A stretch of DNA of 51,384 nucleotides from Clostridiales bacterium (GTDB lineage: Bacteria; Bacillota; Clostridia; Oscillospirales; Oscillospiraceae), in NCBI GenBank assembly GCA_004557735.1, contig SFFV01000013.1:1-51384 (forward strand). Reading direction: 5' to 3'. The position numbers were made by a program, and so were the translations under genes. This document shows positions 7,130-14,794 of the stretch, in pieces (position 1 is the first letter of the stretch; the number at the start of each line of letters is the position of its first letter). The notes below the pieces were generated by a model. That model did not search any database. It had not been told where the DNA came from and worked only from the letters and a program-made list of their open reading frames with translations.

Positions 7130-8377
7130 TTATTCGCTTACCGCATCGGTTTTTGTGCCGTGCAGCTTTTTCTGCAGCCAGTCTTTGCCGTCCACAAACC
7201 GGGAGACGATGAAGCTCACCACATAGTCACCGGCGGCGTTTACCATCGTCGCAGGCGGGTCGATCAGCTCGCCGATGGCAAGAGCGATCGGGAACGCAAC
7301 GGAGAGGTGCTCCGGGAAGAACATCGAGCAGAGCACCAGCTCGCCCGTGCCGCCGCCGCCGGGGATGCCGGACATGGCGACCGAGGAAAATACCGCCACA
7401 ACGATCGCGAGGATGGCCTCGCCCGTACCGAAATCCTTGCCGAACATGCCGAACAGGAACGCGACCTTGATAATGGCGCTCATCGCCGAGCCGTCCATGT
7501 GCATCGTAGCTCCGAGCGGCATGACGATATCGGAAACTTCCTTGGAAATGCCGGTCTCCTTCGAAACCTCCATGTTCACCGGAATCGTAGCAACCGAGGA
7601 GCAGGTGCCGAAAGCGGTGGCCGCCGGGCGGAAAATATGGCGGAACATGACCTTTGCGGCACCCTCGCCGCCGCCGAAGCGGGCATACAGCGGAGAGGAA
7701 ATGAGCAGATAGATCACGGAAACTATGTAATAAATGCCGATGGCGCGGGCATAGTTGGAAACGAAGTCCGAGCCGTGCGTCGCGACGAGAGAGGCGAAGA
7801 AGCCGAAGAAACCGACGGGCGCGTAGTAGGAAATGAGCCGGATGACTTTCAACAGGATGTCCGTAAGGTCGTTGAGCAGCAGCGCCACGCGGGACTCCCT
7901 GCCCCCGGACATCTGAATGCCAATGCCGAAGATGATCGCCGCAACGATCAGCGGGAGAATGGCACGGCGGCTCCAGAGCTCGGTGAAGTCGGGCTTCGTG
8001 AAGAAGTTTACGATGAGCGTGCCGATATCCACAGTGCCGACGCCGGTCTCCTCATAGCTGGGCGCGGCAGTGAACACGGGGATGAAGCGGACGATGATGT
8101 ACATCACGATCGCGGCAATGGCGGCAGTGGAAAAGAATGTTCCGATCGTAATGCCCATGATGCGCCCGGCGCGTTTTGCCGAGCTCATATTCGCGATCGC
8201 CGAGGCAATGGAACAGAACACCATCGGCACAACGACGCAGAACATCATGTTGATGAACAGCGTTCCGAAAGGTTCGAGAGCCGTTGCGCCCGGCCAGAAC
8301 GCGCCGACGACGCAGCCGGCGACGATGCCAAGCAGCATCAGTGTAATGAAACCGTATTTCTTCATAAACTTCTTCAT
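7130..8377 (-). CDS. Dicarboxylate/amino acid:cation symporter (DAACS family)
   Basis: A 415-residue membrane transporter of the glutamate/dicarboxylate symporter family (GltP/DctA/SstT fold), of usual length with multiple membrane segments. Family motifs present are FGTCSSVATIPVN (the serine-rich re-entrant loop, here with Cys and Ala in place of Ser), PLGATMHMDGSA and SGIPGGG. The ATG at 8377 is chosen because GGAGG lies nine bases upstream; longer frames lack a ribosome site. These carriers import Glu, Asp, Ser/Thr or C4-dicarboxylates with Na+ or H+. It is divergent from an AraC regulator with overlapping promoters, which suggests substrate-induced control. The altered serine motif leaves specificity open. 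Confidence 0.88.
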   Translation of the reverse strand: MKKFMKKYGFITLMLLGIVAGCVVGAFWPGATALEPFGTLFINMMFCVVVPMVFCSIASAIANMSSAKRAGRIMGITIGTFFSTAAIAAIVMYIIVRFIPVFTAAPSYEETGVGTVDIGTLIVNFFTKPDFTELWSRRAILPLIVAAIIFGIGIQMSGGRESRVALLLNDLTDILLKVIRLISYYAPVGFFGFFASLVATHGSDFVSNYARAIGIYYIVSVIYLLISSPLYARFGGGEGAAKVMFRHIFRPAATAFGTCSSVATIPVNMEVSKETGISKEVSDIVMPLGATMHMDGSAMSAIIKVAFLFGMFGKDFGTGEAILAIVVAVFSSVAMSGIPGGGGTGELVLCSMFFPEHLSVAFPIALAIGELIDPPATMVNAAGDYVVSFIVSRFVDGKDWLQKKLHGTKTDAVSE

Positions 8378-8411
8378 TGCACATAACCTCCACTGGTTGT
8401 TTTCATGCTTT

Positions 8412-8458
8412 ATTTTACTGCGCACGCCTTGCAAAGTAAACGCATTCCATGCTATACT
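8412..8458. promoter_or_regulatory. Overlapping divergent promoters (symporter / AraC regulator)
   Basis: On the plus strand TTGCAA (8429-8434) and TATACT (8453-8458) are 18 bases apart and face the AraC gene. On the minus strand TTTACT (bases 8440-8435) and TAAAAT (8417-8412) are 17 bases apart and face the symporter gene. The two -35 regions sit side by side, so one bound regulator could affect both. Confidence 0.55.
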
Positions 8459-8488
8459 ATTTGCAAAAGATGCTTTTCGGAGGCTAAC

Positions 8489-9352
8489 ATGGACGAAAAC
8501 TATGAAAAGCGCGGATACCTGCTGGAGGACTTTCGCCTTTTTCATTTGAAGGACGACCGCGGAACAAAGGTCGATCACCACTACCATGAGTTCTGCAAGA
8601 TCGTTCTCCTCCTCTCCGGCAGCGGCAGCTATACCGTCGAGGGGCGGCGCTATCTTCTGCTGCCCGGAGATATCGTGCTTGTCGGCAGACGCTGCGTACA
8701 TAAACCGGAATTCGAAGAGGGCATTTCGTATGAGCGCATGATCCTCTATATTTCTCCCGGCCTGCTCGCGGAAAACTCCGTGCCGGACTATTCGCTCGAG
8801 GACGTGTTTTCCGGAAAGCCGGGTCATGTGCTTCGCCCGGCGGAGGACATCCGGCGGCGGCTCCGTTCACTGGCGGAGCAGCTCGAGAGCGAAATGGCCG
8901 CGAGCGGCGGGGAAAATGCGATTCTCTCACGGTGTACGCTGCTGCGGCTTCTCGTGGAAATCGGGCGCGCGATGCAGAGGACCGGTTCCGAACTCCCGCA
9001 GCCGGTCGTGCCGAGGGACGGAAAGATCCTGGAGATCCTGCGCTATCTGGAAGCCAATCTCGCCGAGGATATCTCCATCGACGATCTGGCCGGACAGTTT
9101 TATATCAGCAAGTATCATATGATGCGCCGCTTTCGTGAGGAGACCGGCACTTCCATCCACAACTATCTCTCCGACAAGCGGCTTCTGGCGGCGCGCGATC
9201 TTATCGCCTCCGGGACGGCGGCCACGGACGCCTGCTTCCGCTGCGGCTTTCGCAGCTATTCCGCCTTTTCCCGTGCCTACGGAAAGCTCTTCGGCGTTAC
9301 GCCGACGGGCCGTATCGTTCAAGCGCTTCAGTCGGACGATTTTGACGAATGA
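8489..9352 (+). CDS. AraC-family transcriptional regulator with cupin sensor domain
   Basis: 287 residues from the ATG at 8489, which follows GGAGG; an upstream in-frame start at 8405 would lie inside the promoter region. The N-terminal cupin-like sensor carries the usual HHYHEFCKIVLLLSG strand and a LLPGDIVLV turn. The C-terminal double helix-turn-helix (about residues 190-280) contains YISKYHMMRRFREETG and the second-helix motif CGFRSYSAFSRAYGKLFG. Such proteins usually activate a neighbouring transport or catabolic gene on binding a small ligand. The adjacent divergent symporter is the obvious target. It could also control the amidohydrolase or the dehydratase operon, which has no other local regulator. 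Confidence 0.88.
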   Translation: MDENYEKRGYLLEDFRLFHLKDDRGTKVDHHYHEFCKIVLLLSGSGSYTVEGRRYLLLPGDIVLVGRRCVHKPEFEEGISYERMILYISPGLLAENSVPDYSLEDVFSGKPGHVLRPAEDIRRRLRSLAEQLESEMAASGGENAILSRCTLLRLLVEIGRAMQRTGSELPQPVVPRDGKILEILRYLEANLAEDISIDDLAGQFYISKYHMMRRFREETGTSIHNYLSDKRLLAARDLIASGTAATDACFRCGFRSYSAFSRAYGKLFGVTPTGRIVQALQSDDFDE

Positions 9353-9372
9353 CTAATAAAGAGGTGTATCCT

Positions 9373-10200
9373 ATGAAATTCACAAAAATGCAGGGCGCCG
9401 GAAACGACTTCATCGTTATCGATAACCGCTCCGGTGAGATATGCGAGAGCGAATATGCCTCTCTTGCCGCCGGTCTCTGCCGCCGCCGTCTGTCGATCGG
9501 CGCGGACGGGCTGATGCTTGTCGTTCCGGCGCAGAGCACCGGTGATTTTGCCATGCGGTTTTATAACTCCGACGGCTCACTCGGTGAAATGTGCGGCAAC
9601 GGCGCGCGGTGCATCGCACGCTTCGGCTATGACCGCGGGATTGCCGGGGACATACAGCGCATTGAGACGACCGCCGGGATCGTCGTCGGGCAGCGCATTG
9701 AAGAGGATCTCTACTGTGTCCGGTTGAATGACCCCAGCGTTGCAGAGACGGAGATCGGCATTCCGTGGGACGGACGGATCCTCTCGGCTTCGTATCTGGA
9801 GCTCGGCGATCCCGGCATCCCGCACGCCGTTTTGGAGCTGTCGGAATGGGACACGATGCCGACGGACGAGCTGCGCTCGCTTGGCGCTTATATCCGCAGC
9901 TACCCCGCTTTCCCGAAAGGCGCGAATGTGACGTTCCGCAAGCGTCTTGACCGGACTCATGTAAAGGCGGTCACCTATGAACGCGGTGTGGAGGACTTTA
10001 CGCTCTCCTGCGGCACCGGCGCAGGCGCCACCGCCGCTGCGATGCGGCTGCGCGGCGAGATCGGAAATGAAACGCTCCGGCTGGATTTCCCCGGCGGCGA
10101 GCTGCAAGTATCGCTTTCCGTTGAGGAGGACGCCGTATGCGATATCTATCTCACCGGCCCGGCGATCGTCGTTGCCGAGGGCGAGTATATCGGGAGTTGA
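9373..10200 (+). CDS. dapF: Diaminopimelate epimerase
   Basis: 275 residues, the usual DapF length. It has the N-terminal MQGAGNDF, the first catalytic Cys in EMCGNGARC and the second in LSCGTGAG, the two thiols that epimerise LL- to meso-diaminopimelate for lysine and peptidoglycan synthesis. The ATG at 9373 is chosen for its GAGGTG ribosome site and because family members begin MKFTKM. The frame begins about 20 bases after the AraC gene, so the two may be co-transcribed. This position beside accessory genes is unusual for a housekeeping enzyme. A related isomerase of the same fold, acting on another substrate, cannot be excluded without knowing whether the genome has a second dapF. Confidence 0.85.
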   Translation: MKFTKMQGAGNDFIVIDNRSGEICESEYASLAAGLCRRRLSIGADGLMLVVPAQSTGDFAMRFYNSDGSLGEMCGNGARCIARFGYDRGIAGDIQRIETTAGIVVGQRIEEDLYCVRLNDPSVAETEIGIPWDGRILSASYLELGDPGIPHAVLELSEWDTMPTDELRSLGAYIRSYPAFPKGANVTFRKRLDRTHVKAVTYERGVEDFTLSCGTGAGATAAAMRLRGEIGNETLRLDFPGGELQVSLSVEEDAVCDIYLTGPAIVVAEGEYIGS

Positions 10201-10204
10201 AGCC

Positions 10205-10756
10205 ATGAGCAAGATACGCGATATGCGCCGCACGGAATGGCAGCGGATCACAAAGCGGCGGTACATTTCCCGCGAAGAGACCGACATTTTCGGCAGCGCC
10301 GGACGAATTTCTCTTATTTCGATCGATGAGGTGACCGGGCCACTCACCGTGCATTATTCCAGCCGGGACGTTCTCATCGCCGACGCCGGTTATTCGTGGT
10401 TCCAGGCCGCTGTCCCCGGCGCATGCTGGTGGCTGACGGCAATGTTCGACGCACACGACCGGCTCATACAGATTTATTTTGACATTACCGGCGGCAGCCG
10501 GTTTGACGATCCCGAAAACCCGACATTTGAGGACATGTACCTCGATATCGTCGTCTCTGCCGACGGTTCGATCGAAGTAGTTGACCGGGACGAGCTGGAC
10601 GAGGCGCTCCGCAGCGGCTCGGTCACCGCGGCGCAGCACCGGGAGTCCGTCGAAAACTGCGGGAAGCTGGAACGTTTTCTCCGGGAGAACACCGCCGCCG
10701 TTCTGGATTGGTGCAGCGACCGGCAGCGCGAACTGAAAAAAGAAGCTCCAAACTAA
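10205..10756 (+). CDS. DUF402-family protein
   Basis: 183 residues with the DUF402 beta-barrel signature: an aromatic-rich core (WWLTAMFD), then YFDITGGSRFDDP and DMYLDIVVSADGSIEVVD, ending in acidic DRDELDEAL. DUF402 proteins include nucleoside di/triphosphate phosphatases (Staphylococcus Ntdp) and the RNA-binding FAU-1 domain. The ATG lies four bases after the dapF stop, so the genes are co-transcribed. The metal-binding acidic residues (D and E of FDDPENPTFEDMYLD) are present, which favours a phosphohydrolase role, but this is family-level inference. Confidence 0.7.
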   Translation: MSKIRDMRRTEWQRITKRRYISREETDIFGSAGRISLISIDEVTGPLTVHYSSRDVLIADAGYSWFQAAVPGACWWLTAMFDAHDRLIQIYFDITGGSRFDDPENPTFEDMYLDIVVSADGSIEVVDRDELDEALRSGSVTAAQHRESVENCGKLERFLRENTAAVLDWCSDRQRELKKEAPN

Positions 10757-10758
10757 AT

Positions 10759-10805
10759 GCCGGGGCGCCCATCCGGGAGGGATAAGCTGCCCCGGTATTC
10801 TGTTC
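10759..10805 (+). terminator. Possible terminator of the dapF operon
   Basis: CCGGGGC (10760-10766) can pair with GCCCCGG (10789-10795) across a long loop, followed by a loosely T-rich TATTCTGTTC. This is weaker than the other terminators in the window. Confidence 0.4.
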
Positions 10806-10814
10806 GGAACCGCA

Positions 10815-10848
10815 AAAGAGGACCCTCCGGGAGTTTCCCGGAGGGTCC
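10815..10848 (-). terminator. Terminator of the dehydratase operon
   Basis: A perfect 13-base stem (10820-10832 with 10836-10848, three-base loop) is followed, reading the minus strand, by CTCTTTTG. It lies directly after the last gene of the long minus-strand operon. Confidence 0.85.
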
Positions 10849-10854
10849 GTTGGC

Positions 10855-11046
10855 TCAGTCGACCTTATAGGCGCGCTTGGTAACGTCCTGGCGCTCCATT
10901 TTGTCGTAGTGCTTGCAGAGGAACGGCTCAACCACATAGTACAGCAGCTTGCCGTCGAGGTCGAAATAGAACACTGCAAACAGAAGCGCATAAAGCCCCG
11001 CCAGAATGCCGGCGATCTTGCCGAGGATCTTAAACAGTTTACGCAT
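10855..11046 (-). CDS. Small single-pass membrane protein 1 of the dehydratase operon
   Basis: 63 residues: a short basic N-terminus (MRKLFKILGK), one hydrophobic segment (about residues 11-28), a FDLDGKLL motif just after it, and a polar tail. It has no known domain that I recognise. It is clearly paralogous to the 55-residue protein at 14621-14788, sharing the GKIAGIL core and the (F/W)(D/N)LD(G/Q)KLL segment. A GGAGGAAG ribosome site precedes it and it follows the dehydratase large-subunit gene by 16 bases. Its conserved pairing with the dehydratase genes suggests a membrane-anchoring or assembly role, but nothing in the sequence proves that. Confidence 0.8.
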   Translation of the reverse strand: MRKLFKILGKIAGILAGLYALLFAVFYFDLDGKLLYYVVEPFLCKHYDKMERQDVTKRAYKVD

Positions 11047-11062
11047 TCTTTCTTCCTCCCTG

Positions 11063-12667
11063 TTACCAGCTCATGGAATCGTCGTACTCAAGCAGCGACG
11101 GATCGAGCGGCTCTTCGTGCATGACGGTGGTCATGTAGTCGTTGATGATGCGGCGGATCTCCGCACGGGAAACGGTGCGGCTGTCCGGCAGAGCGTGAGG
11201 AATCCAGAAAGCATGAATGTTGCGCTTGCGGAATTCGTCCTCAAATACGCCGTGCATTCCCTGCGCGCCCTTGCACTGGAGCTGGTCGTACATAGCGACC
11301 ATATCGCAGTTGAACTGCTCCATATACTTCCACAGCTCAAAGAAGTGGTGCATTCCGCCAACCGCCATGCGGCGCATCGGCGCCCACATATGGTACTGCG
11401 CCATGTCCTCAAGCGTATTCTCATAGCTGTCGGTACGGATGGTCATATCAAACATAAGAGAGTCCATGTTGATAACAACGTTCAGACCCCAGCAGTTGTA
11501 TGCCCAGGTGCACCAGTTGGAGAAGTACAGCGGAGCGCAGGACCAGGCGATCACACGGTGGCGTGTTTCGGGGAACGACACCGTCTTGTTCTTCACGCAG
11601 CGCTCCATGATTTTGCGGACGCGGGCGTCAACCTCATGCCAGATGAAGTTTTCGCCGTACTGGGACTGATAGATGCGGTAGAGAGCCTGCGCAACGCCGT
11701 TGATGGGATAGTAATCGGTATTGGCGGCAACGTCCCACTTTTCCCACTCGAAGCGCTGCAGTTCGTTCTGCGCTTCCAGATTCTTGACGAGCTGATCCCA
11801 GTTGAACGGCACGCCGGTCATTTCCTCAACGAATTTCCAGGCGCCTTCGATCTCCTTGGCGCAATGCTTCTTGACGAGCGGATCGTCAAACTGCATCGGC
11901 TGGGGCATGGCGTACAGAGGCTTGTCAAAGAACCAGTCCTGCAGAGCGGTGCTCGCGACAGAGGCGTCGCACGCTTCGTTGGAAGTGATGAACATCGGCG
12001 AATAGTCCGGAACATCGTCCTGAACAAAAATGCCGGCTTCCGCCTGACACATCGGGCACGGATCGCCCGGCAGTCCGATGGACTGCACAGCGTCGATATA
12101 GTTGAGTACGGTGTGGCTGTTCACATGGCAGGTGACAAAATACGGGATCATTTCCAGAGGGACATGCTTGTATTTGTCAGCCCATGGATAAAATACGCCG
12201 CCCCAGACCGTTTCCTTGTGGGCGATGGTGTGGTTGTAGTAGTCGTTCTGCTTTCCGCCGTGAAGTCTCGTATCGGCGGCGAACATGCGCTGGAATTGCT
12301 GGATCGTTACGCTGACCATGCCGCGGTAATGCCACGCGGAGGCGCGCAGCGCCTCGCCGCGAAGCCCCTGCAGGCCGCGGTCGAACCAGTGCAGAACCGG
12401 AAGGTAGGTCTGGCCGACCCAACGGTAGCGCCAAACGCCCTTAAAGAAGGCGAGAGGCTCTTCGCTCTTGAGGATGTCCGCCACCATCATACCGTAGTTA
12501 TACAGCCAGATATTGTTGAAATAGTACATCGTGTCCTTTACGCCGCGCCACTCACGGTGCTTGTAAAGGCCGGTTTTATCCTCCAGAAGGTCGCCGAGAC
12601 GGCGCTCGCCGTGGGGCTTGCCGTACCAGAAATCCTTCAGGGCTTTCTTCATTTTCGCCTTATCCAT
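11063..12667 (-). CDS. 2-hydroxyacyl-CoA dehydratase/benzoyl-CoA reductase-like large subunit (module 1)
   Basis: A 534-residue protein of the HgdA/BcrB-like side of the BCR/HAD family. Candidate 4Fe-4S ligands are Cys204 or Cys207 (GDPCPMCQ), Cys233 (EACDAS) and the late Cys of LQCKGAQG; characterised HadB uses three Cys residues with a similar first-to-second spacing. The C-terminal end (WIPHALPDSRTVSRAEIRRI) also fits the family. In classical subunits the first ligand is near residue 84, so this protein has about 120 extra N-terminal residues, with a REWRGVKDT motif also found in its paralogue. The start overlaps the small-subunit gene by eight bases, so the two should form a dimer. The family uses a one-electron, ATP-gated cluster to make ketyl radicals or to reduce substrates. 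The substrate here is unknown. Confidence 0.8.
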   Translation of the reverse strand: MDKAKMKKALKDFWYGKPHGERRLGDLLEDKTGLYKHREWRGVKDTMYYFNNIWLYNYGMMVADILKSEEPLAFFKGVWRYRWVGQTYLPVLHWFDRGLQGLRGEALRASAWHYRGMVSVTIQQFQRMFAADTRLHGGKQNDYYNHTIAHKETVWGGVFYPWADKYKHVPLEMIPYFVTCHVNSHTVLNYIDAVQSIGLPGDPCPMCQAEAGIFVQDDVPDYSPMFITSNEACDASVASTALQDWFFDKPLYAMPQPMQFDDPLVKKHCAKEIEGAWKFVEEMTGVPFNWDQLVKNLEAQNELQRFEWEKWDVAANTDYYPINGVAQALYRIYQSQYGENFIWHEVDARVRKIMERCVKNKTVSFPETRHRVIAWSCAPLYFSNWCTWAYNCWGLNVVINMDSLMFDMTIRTDSYENTLEDMAQYHMWAPMRRMAVGGMHHFFELWKYMEQFNCDMVAMYDQLQCKGAQGMHGVFEDEFRKRNIHAFWIPHALPDSRTVSRAEIRRIINDYMTTVMHEEPLDPSLLEYDDSMSW

Positions 12668-13865
12668 TCTTCGCGGCCTCCTTCTCCTGGATCTTCTTGA
12701 TCTCCAGACTCTCTACAAACGCCTGGAAGCGCGTGCGGAGCTGACCGGAGGCGGAGTTGATGTATTCTTTCTCGATCGAGCACACCGGCAGGCCAAAATC
12801 GCGCGGCAGGATCAGCGTATCCGCCACGCGCTCGTAGCTCCAGTACTCGCAGAATTTGTTCGACTCCACGATCACGCCGTCCGCTTTGTATTCTCTGGCA
12901 ACGTCGGCAATGTACTTTTTGCGCTGGCGCATGGCGCTCTGCTCCATGGAGCGCGGGCAGACGCTCGTTTCAAGATAATGGCGGGCAACCGCTCGGAGCG
13001 CCGTCTCCCCTTCCCGGATCTCGATTTTTTCGCGTCCGGGCAGCGAGCCGTAGCAGTAGCGGTCGGCAACGACGAGAGCGCCGCAGTTCTCGATGAGCTT
13101 GGTGAAATCGGGGTCGTCGTTTTCCGAGCCGGCGACAACGACCTTTACACGGTAGTTGGGCTTGGGATCCGGCTCACGGAGCTTCAGATCCTCAAGCGTC
13201 TCACGCAGATACGGAAGGATCAGATACTTCGGGCAGACCATCGAAACGAGATTGATGATGTGGAACTCCGTGCCGGTGATTGTGGGGTTGTCCAGCTTGC
13301 GGAAGTTGCCGATCTGCGTGATGACGTCGCAGACCTCGTTGTGCGCCTCGATCGCGGTGCGCAGAGCCTCGTCGGACGTATCGATGCCGAAATGCTCGTG
13401 CAGCTCGTCGAGAACGTGCTTCTGCAATGTAGCCATGAAGTGCTCGACGCTGTTCTCGTTCCTCTTGAACGGGACATCCGTGAAGGAGACGAAGAACTTT
13501 TCGTTCTGAATGAGATCGGGCAGCTCCGCAAGATGCTCCTGGAAGCGGCAGGTGCCGGTGCAGGTCTCGGTGCCGAGCTGGGCGTCGATGAAGTTGTAGC
13601 CGCCCTCGAGCGCACGCTCCAAAAGGCTGCGGGCGTAGTGGCAGACACGGCTGGACATGTAATAGGTGGCCATATCGGGGGAGGTGCAGCGCGGTGCACG
13701 CAGACGGACGCTGAAGCAGCCGGGCAGGTCGAGAAGGACCTCCGGCATGAAATAGCAGGTGTAGCCGAGAGCAAACTTTCCTTCTTCCTTCGCCTGCCGG
13801 ACAAGGGGGTTATAAGCCTCCTGCAGCAGATCGTCGAAGAAGAATACGTTTTTCAAATCACGCAT
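12660..13865 (-). CDS. 2-hydroxyacyl-CoA dehydratase-like small subunit (module 1)
   Basis: 401 residues, the normal HgdB/BcrC length. Three family-position Cys residues are visible: Cys75 (RVCHYA), Cys102 (GTETCTG) and Cys339 (NKFCEYW). The C-terminal family signature is EKEYINSASGQLRTRFQAFVE. The N-terminal GYTCYFMPE matches the GYFCxYxPE block of the family. It shares high similarity with the module 2 small subunit at 17438-18634, including VRLRAP and a DRYC(Y/F)GS(L/T)PGRE block not typical of textbook HgdB proteins. It has an ATG start, and its 3' end overlaps the large-subunit gene. It is expected to carry one Fe-S cluster at the dimer active site. Confidence 0.85.
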   Translation of the reverse strand: MRDLKNVFFFDDLLQEAYNPLVRQAKEEGKFALGYTCYFMPEVLLDLPGCFSVRLRAPRCTSPDMATYYMSSRVCHYARSLLERALEGGYNFIDAQLGTETCTGTCRFQEHLAELPDLIQNEKFFVSFTDVPFKRNENSVEHFMATLQKHVLDELHEHFGIDTSDEALRTAIEAHNEVCDVITQIGNFRKLDNPTITGTEFHIINLVSMVCPKYLILPYLRETLEDLKLREPDPKPNYRVKVVVAGSENDDPDFTKLIENCGALVVADRYCYGSLPGREKIEIREGETALRAVARHYLETSVCPRSMEQSAMRQRKKYIADVAREYKADGVIVESNKFCEYWSYERVADTLILPRDFGLPVCSIEKEYINSASGQLRTRFQAFVESLEIKKIQEKEAAKNG

Positions 13866-13889
13866 GGGGCTTCCTCCGTTGATGTTTTC

Positions 13890-14621
13890 TTATTTTTCCG
13901 ACGGAGACTGTTTCCCCGCCTGCTGGAAATGAAGCTCACGCATACCCTCTACTTCATCGCAGATCTCGCGCAGTCCGCACGAGTCGCAGTCGGTGGGTAT
14001 GCCGTCCAGGATGGTGCTGAGCGAACGGGTAATGTCCGAGACTTTGCGCGCATTTGCGCGGAGCGCGGCATAATCCGCCTCCGGCGCAGTTACGAAGATC
14101 ACGCGCACACCGCGAACGTTTTCCTTTTCGCGGAATCTGCGGATATAGTCAAAGCCGACGTTCCGGAAGGAGATGCCGTCGCGGATGGCGGCGCGGCTGA
14201 CGCGCACCTGCTCGCGGTTATCCTCCGAGAGAGCGCGGATCATATACCCCTTCGGGAACACATGGTATTTGACAAATTCTATGTCCTGCAGCGCGCGGTA
14301 TGCTTCGTCCTCTTCCCCCACGTCTTGAATGGAGAACAGCACGATGCGCGCAAATGCGCAGTCGCCGCGGATCTCCGAGAGATCGGGCCCATACAGCCAA
14401 ACCTCGTCCGGCCCGACCAGACGCTCGTCGGTTGTGAAGCAGCTGAATGCCACGGCACTTTTAGCGCTGCCGCCGAGCTCATACGCCGCTTCGCGGAGCA
14501 TGATGAGCTCATTCCGGGACGTCTCGGCCCAGCAGGCAGCCGGGTCATACGCCCATTTTTTCGCGGAGGAGCTGCGAAGCAGCTCCTCCGTTTCATGAAT
14601 ACATCCGTTAAAAAGCTCCAT
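13890..14621 (-). CDS. Acetyl-CoA synthase (CdhC/AcsB)-like domain protein
   Basis: 243 residues with no close textbook match as a whole. From about residue 70 it follows the order of the domain preceding the A-cluster in CdhC/AcsB: DEVWLYGPDL (73-81), VRVSRAAIRDGISFRNVG (139-156), then GVRVIFVTAPEADYAALRANARKV (171-193). It then reaches a Cys motif at the place where ACS has C-x2-C-x8-C-x9-C. Here the motif is Cys212-x2-Cys215-x5-Cys221 with no fourth Cys, so a true Ni-Ni-4Fe-4S A-cluster is unlikely. The protein stops about 20 residues later and lacks the rest of ACS. It sits between the module 1 subunits and a small membrane-protein gene (TGATG overlap). I infer a metal- or Fe-S-binding partner derived from ACS; the assignment rests on remembered alignment. 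Confidence 0.55.
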   Translation of the reverse strand: MELFNGCIHETEELLRSSSAKKWAYDPAACWAETSRNELIMLREAAYELGGSAKSAVAFSCFTTDERLVGPDEVWLYGPDLSEIRGDCAFARIVLFSIQDVGEEDEAYRALQDIEFVKYHVFPKGYMIRALSEDNREQVRVSRAAIRDGISFRNVGFDYIRRFREKENVRGVRVIFVTAPEADYAALRANARKVSDITRSLSTILDGIPTDCDSCGLREICDEVEGMRELHFQQAGKQSPSEK

Positions 14622-14788
14622 CAGAACTTGATATCCACTTTCTTGCGGTCAAAGATCCGGTTGACCTGCGTATACGCCCAGGAGAGGAGCTTCTGGTCGA
14701 GGTTCCAGAAATAGACCACAAACAATACGCCGATGACCGCGGTCAGAATACCGGCGATCTTACCGAACACTTTCCAGAATTTTTTCAT
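14621..14788 (-). CDS. Small single-pass membrane protein 2 of the dehydratase operon
   Basis: 55 residues. It begins MKKFWKVFGKIAGIL, has one hydrophobic segment (about residues 11-28), then FWNLDQKLL and a basic tail ending VDIKF. It is a paralogue of the 63-residue protein at 10855-11046. The stop codon overlaps the ATG of the ACS-like gene (TGATG), and the start follows the activator gene by a few bases, so it is embedded in the operon. A 1:1 ratio of these peptides to dehydratase modules suggests a subunit or membrane tether. No function is assigned. Confidence 0.8.
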   Translation of the reverse strand: MKKFWKVFGKIAGILTAVIGVLFVVYFWNLDQKLLSWAYTQVNRIFDRKKVDIKF

Positions 14789-14794
14789 AAGAAA

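Noticed and set aside
12618..14714. A 698-codon plus-strand open frame across the dehydratase genes
   Set aside because: It spans three genes that carry clear family motifs on the other strand, so it is a shadow.
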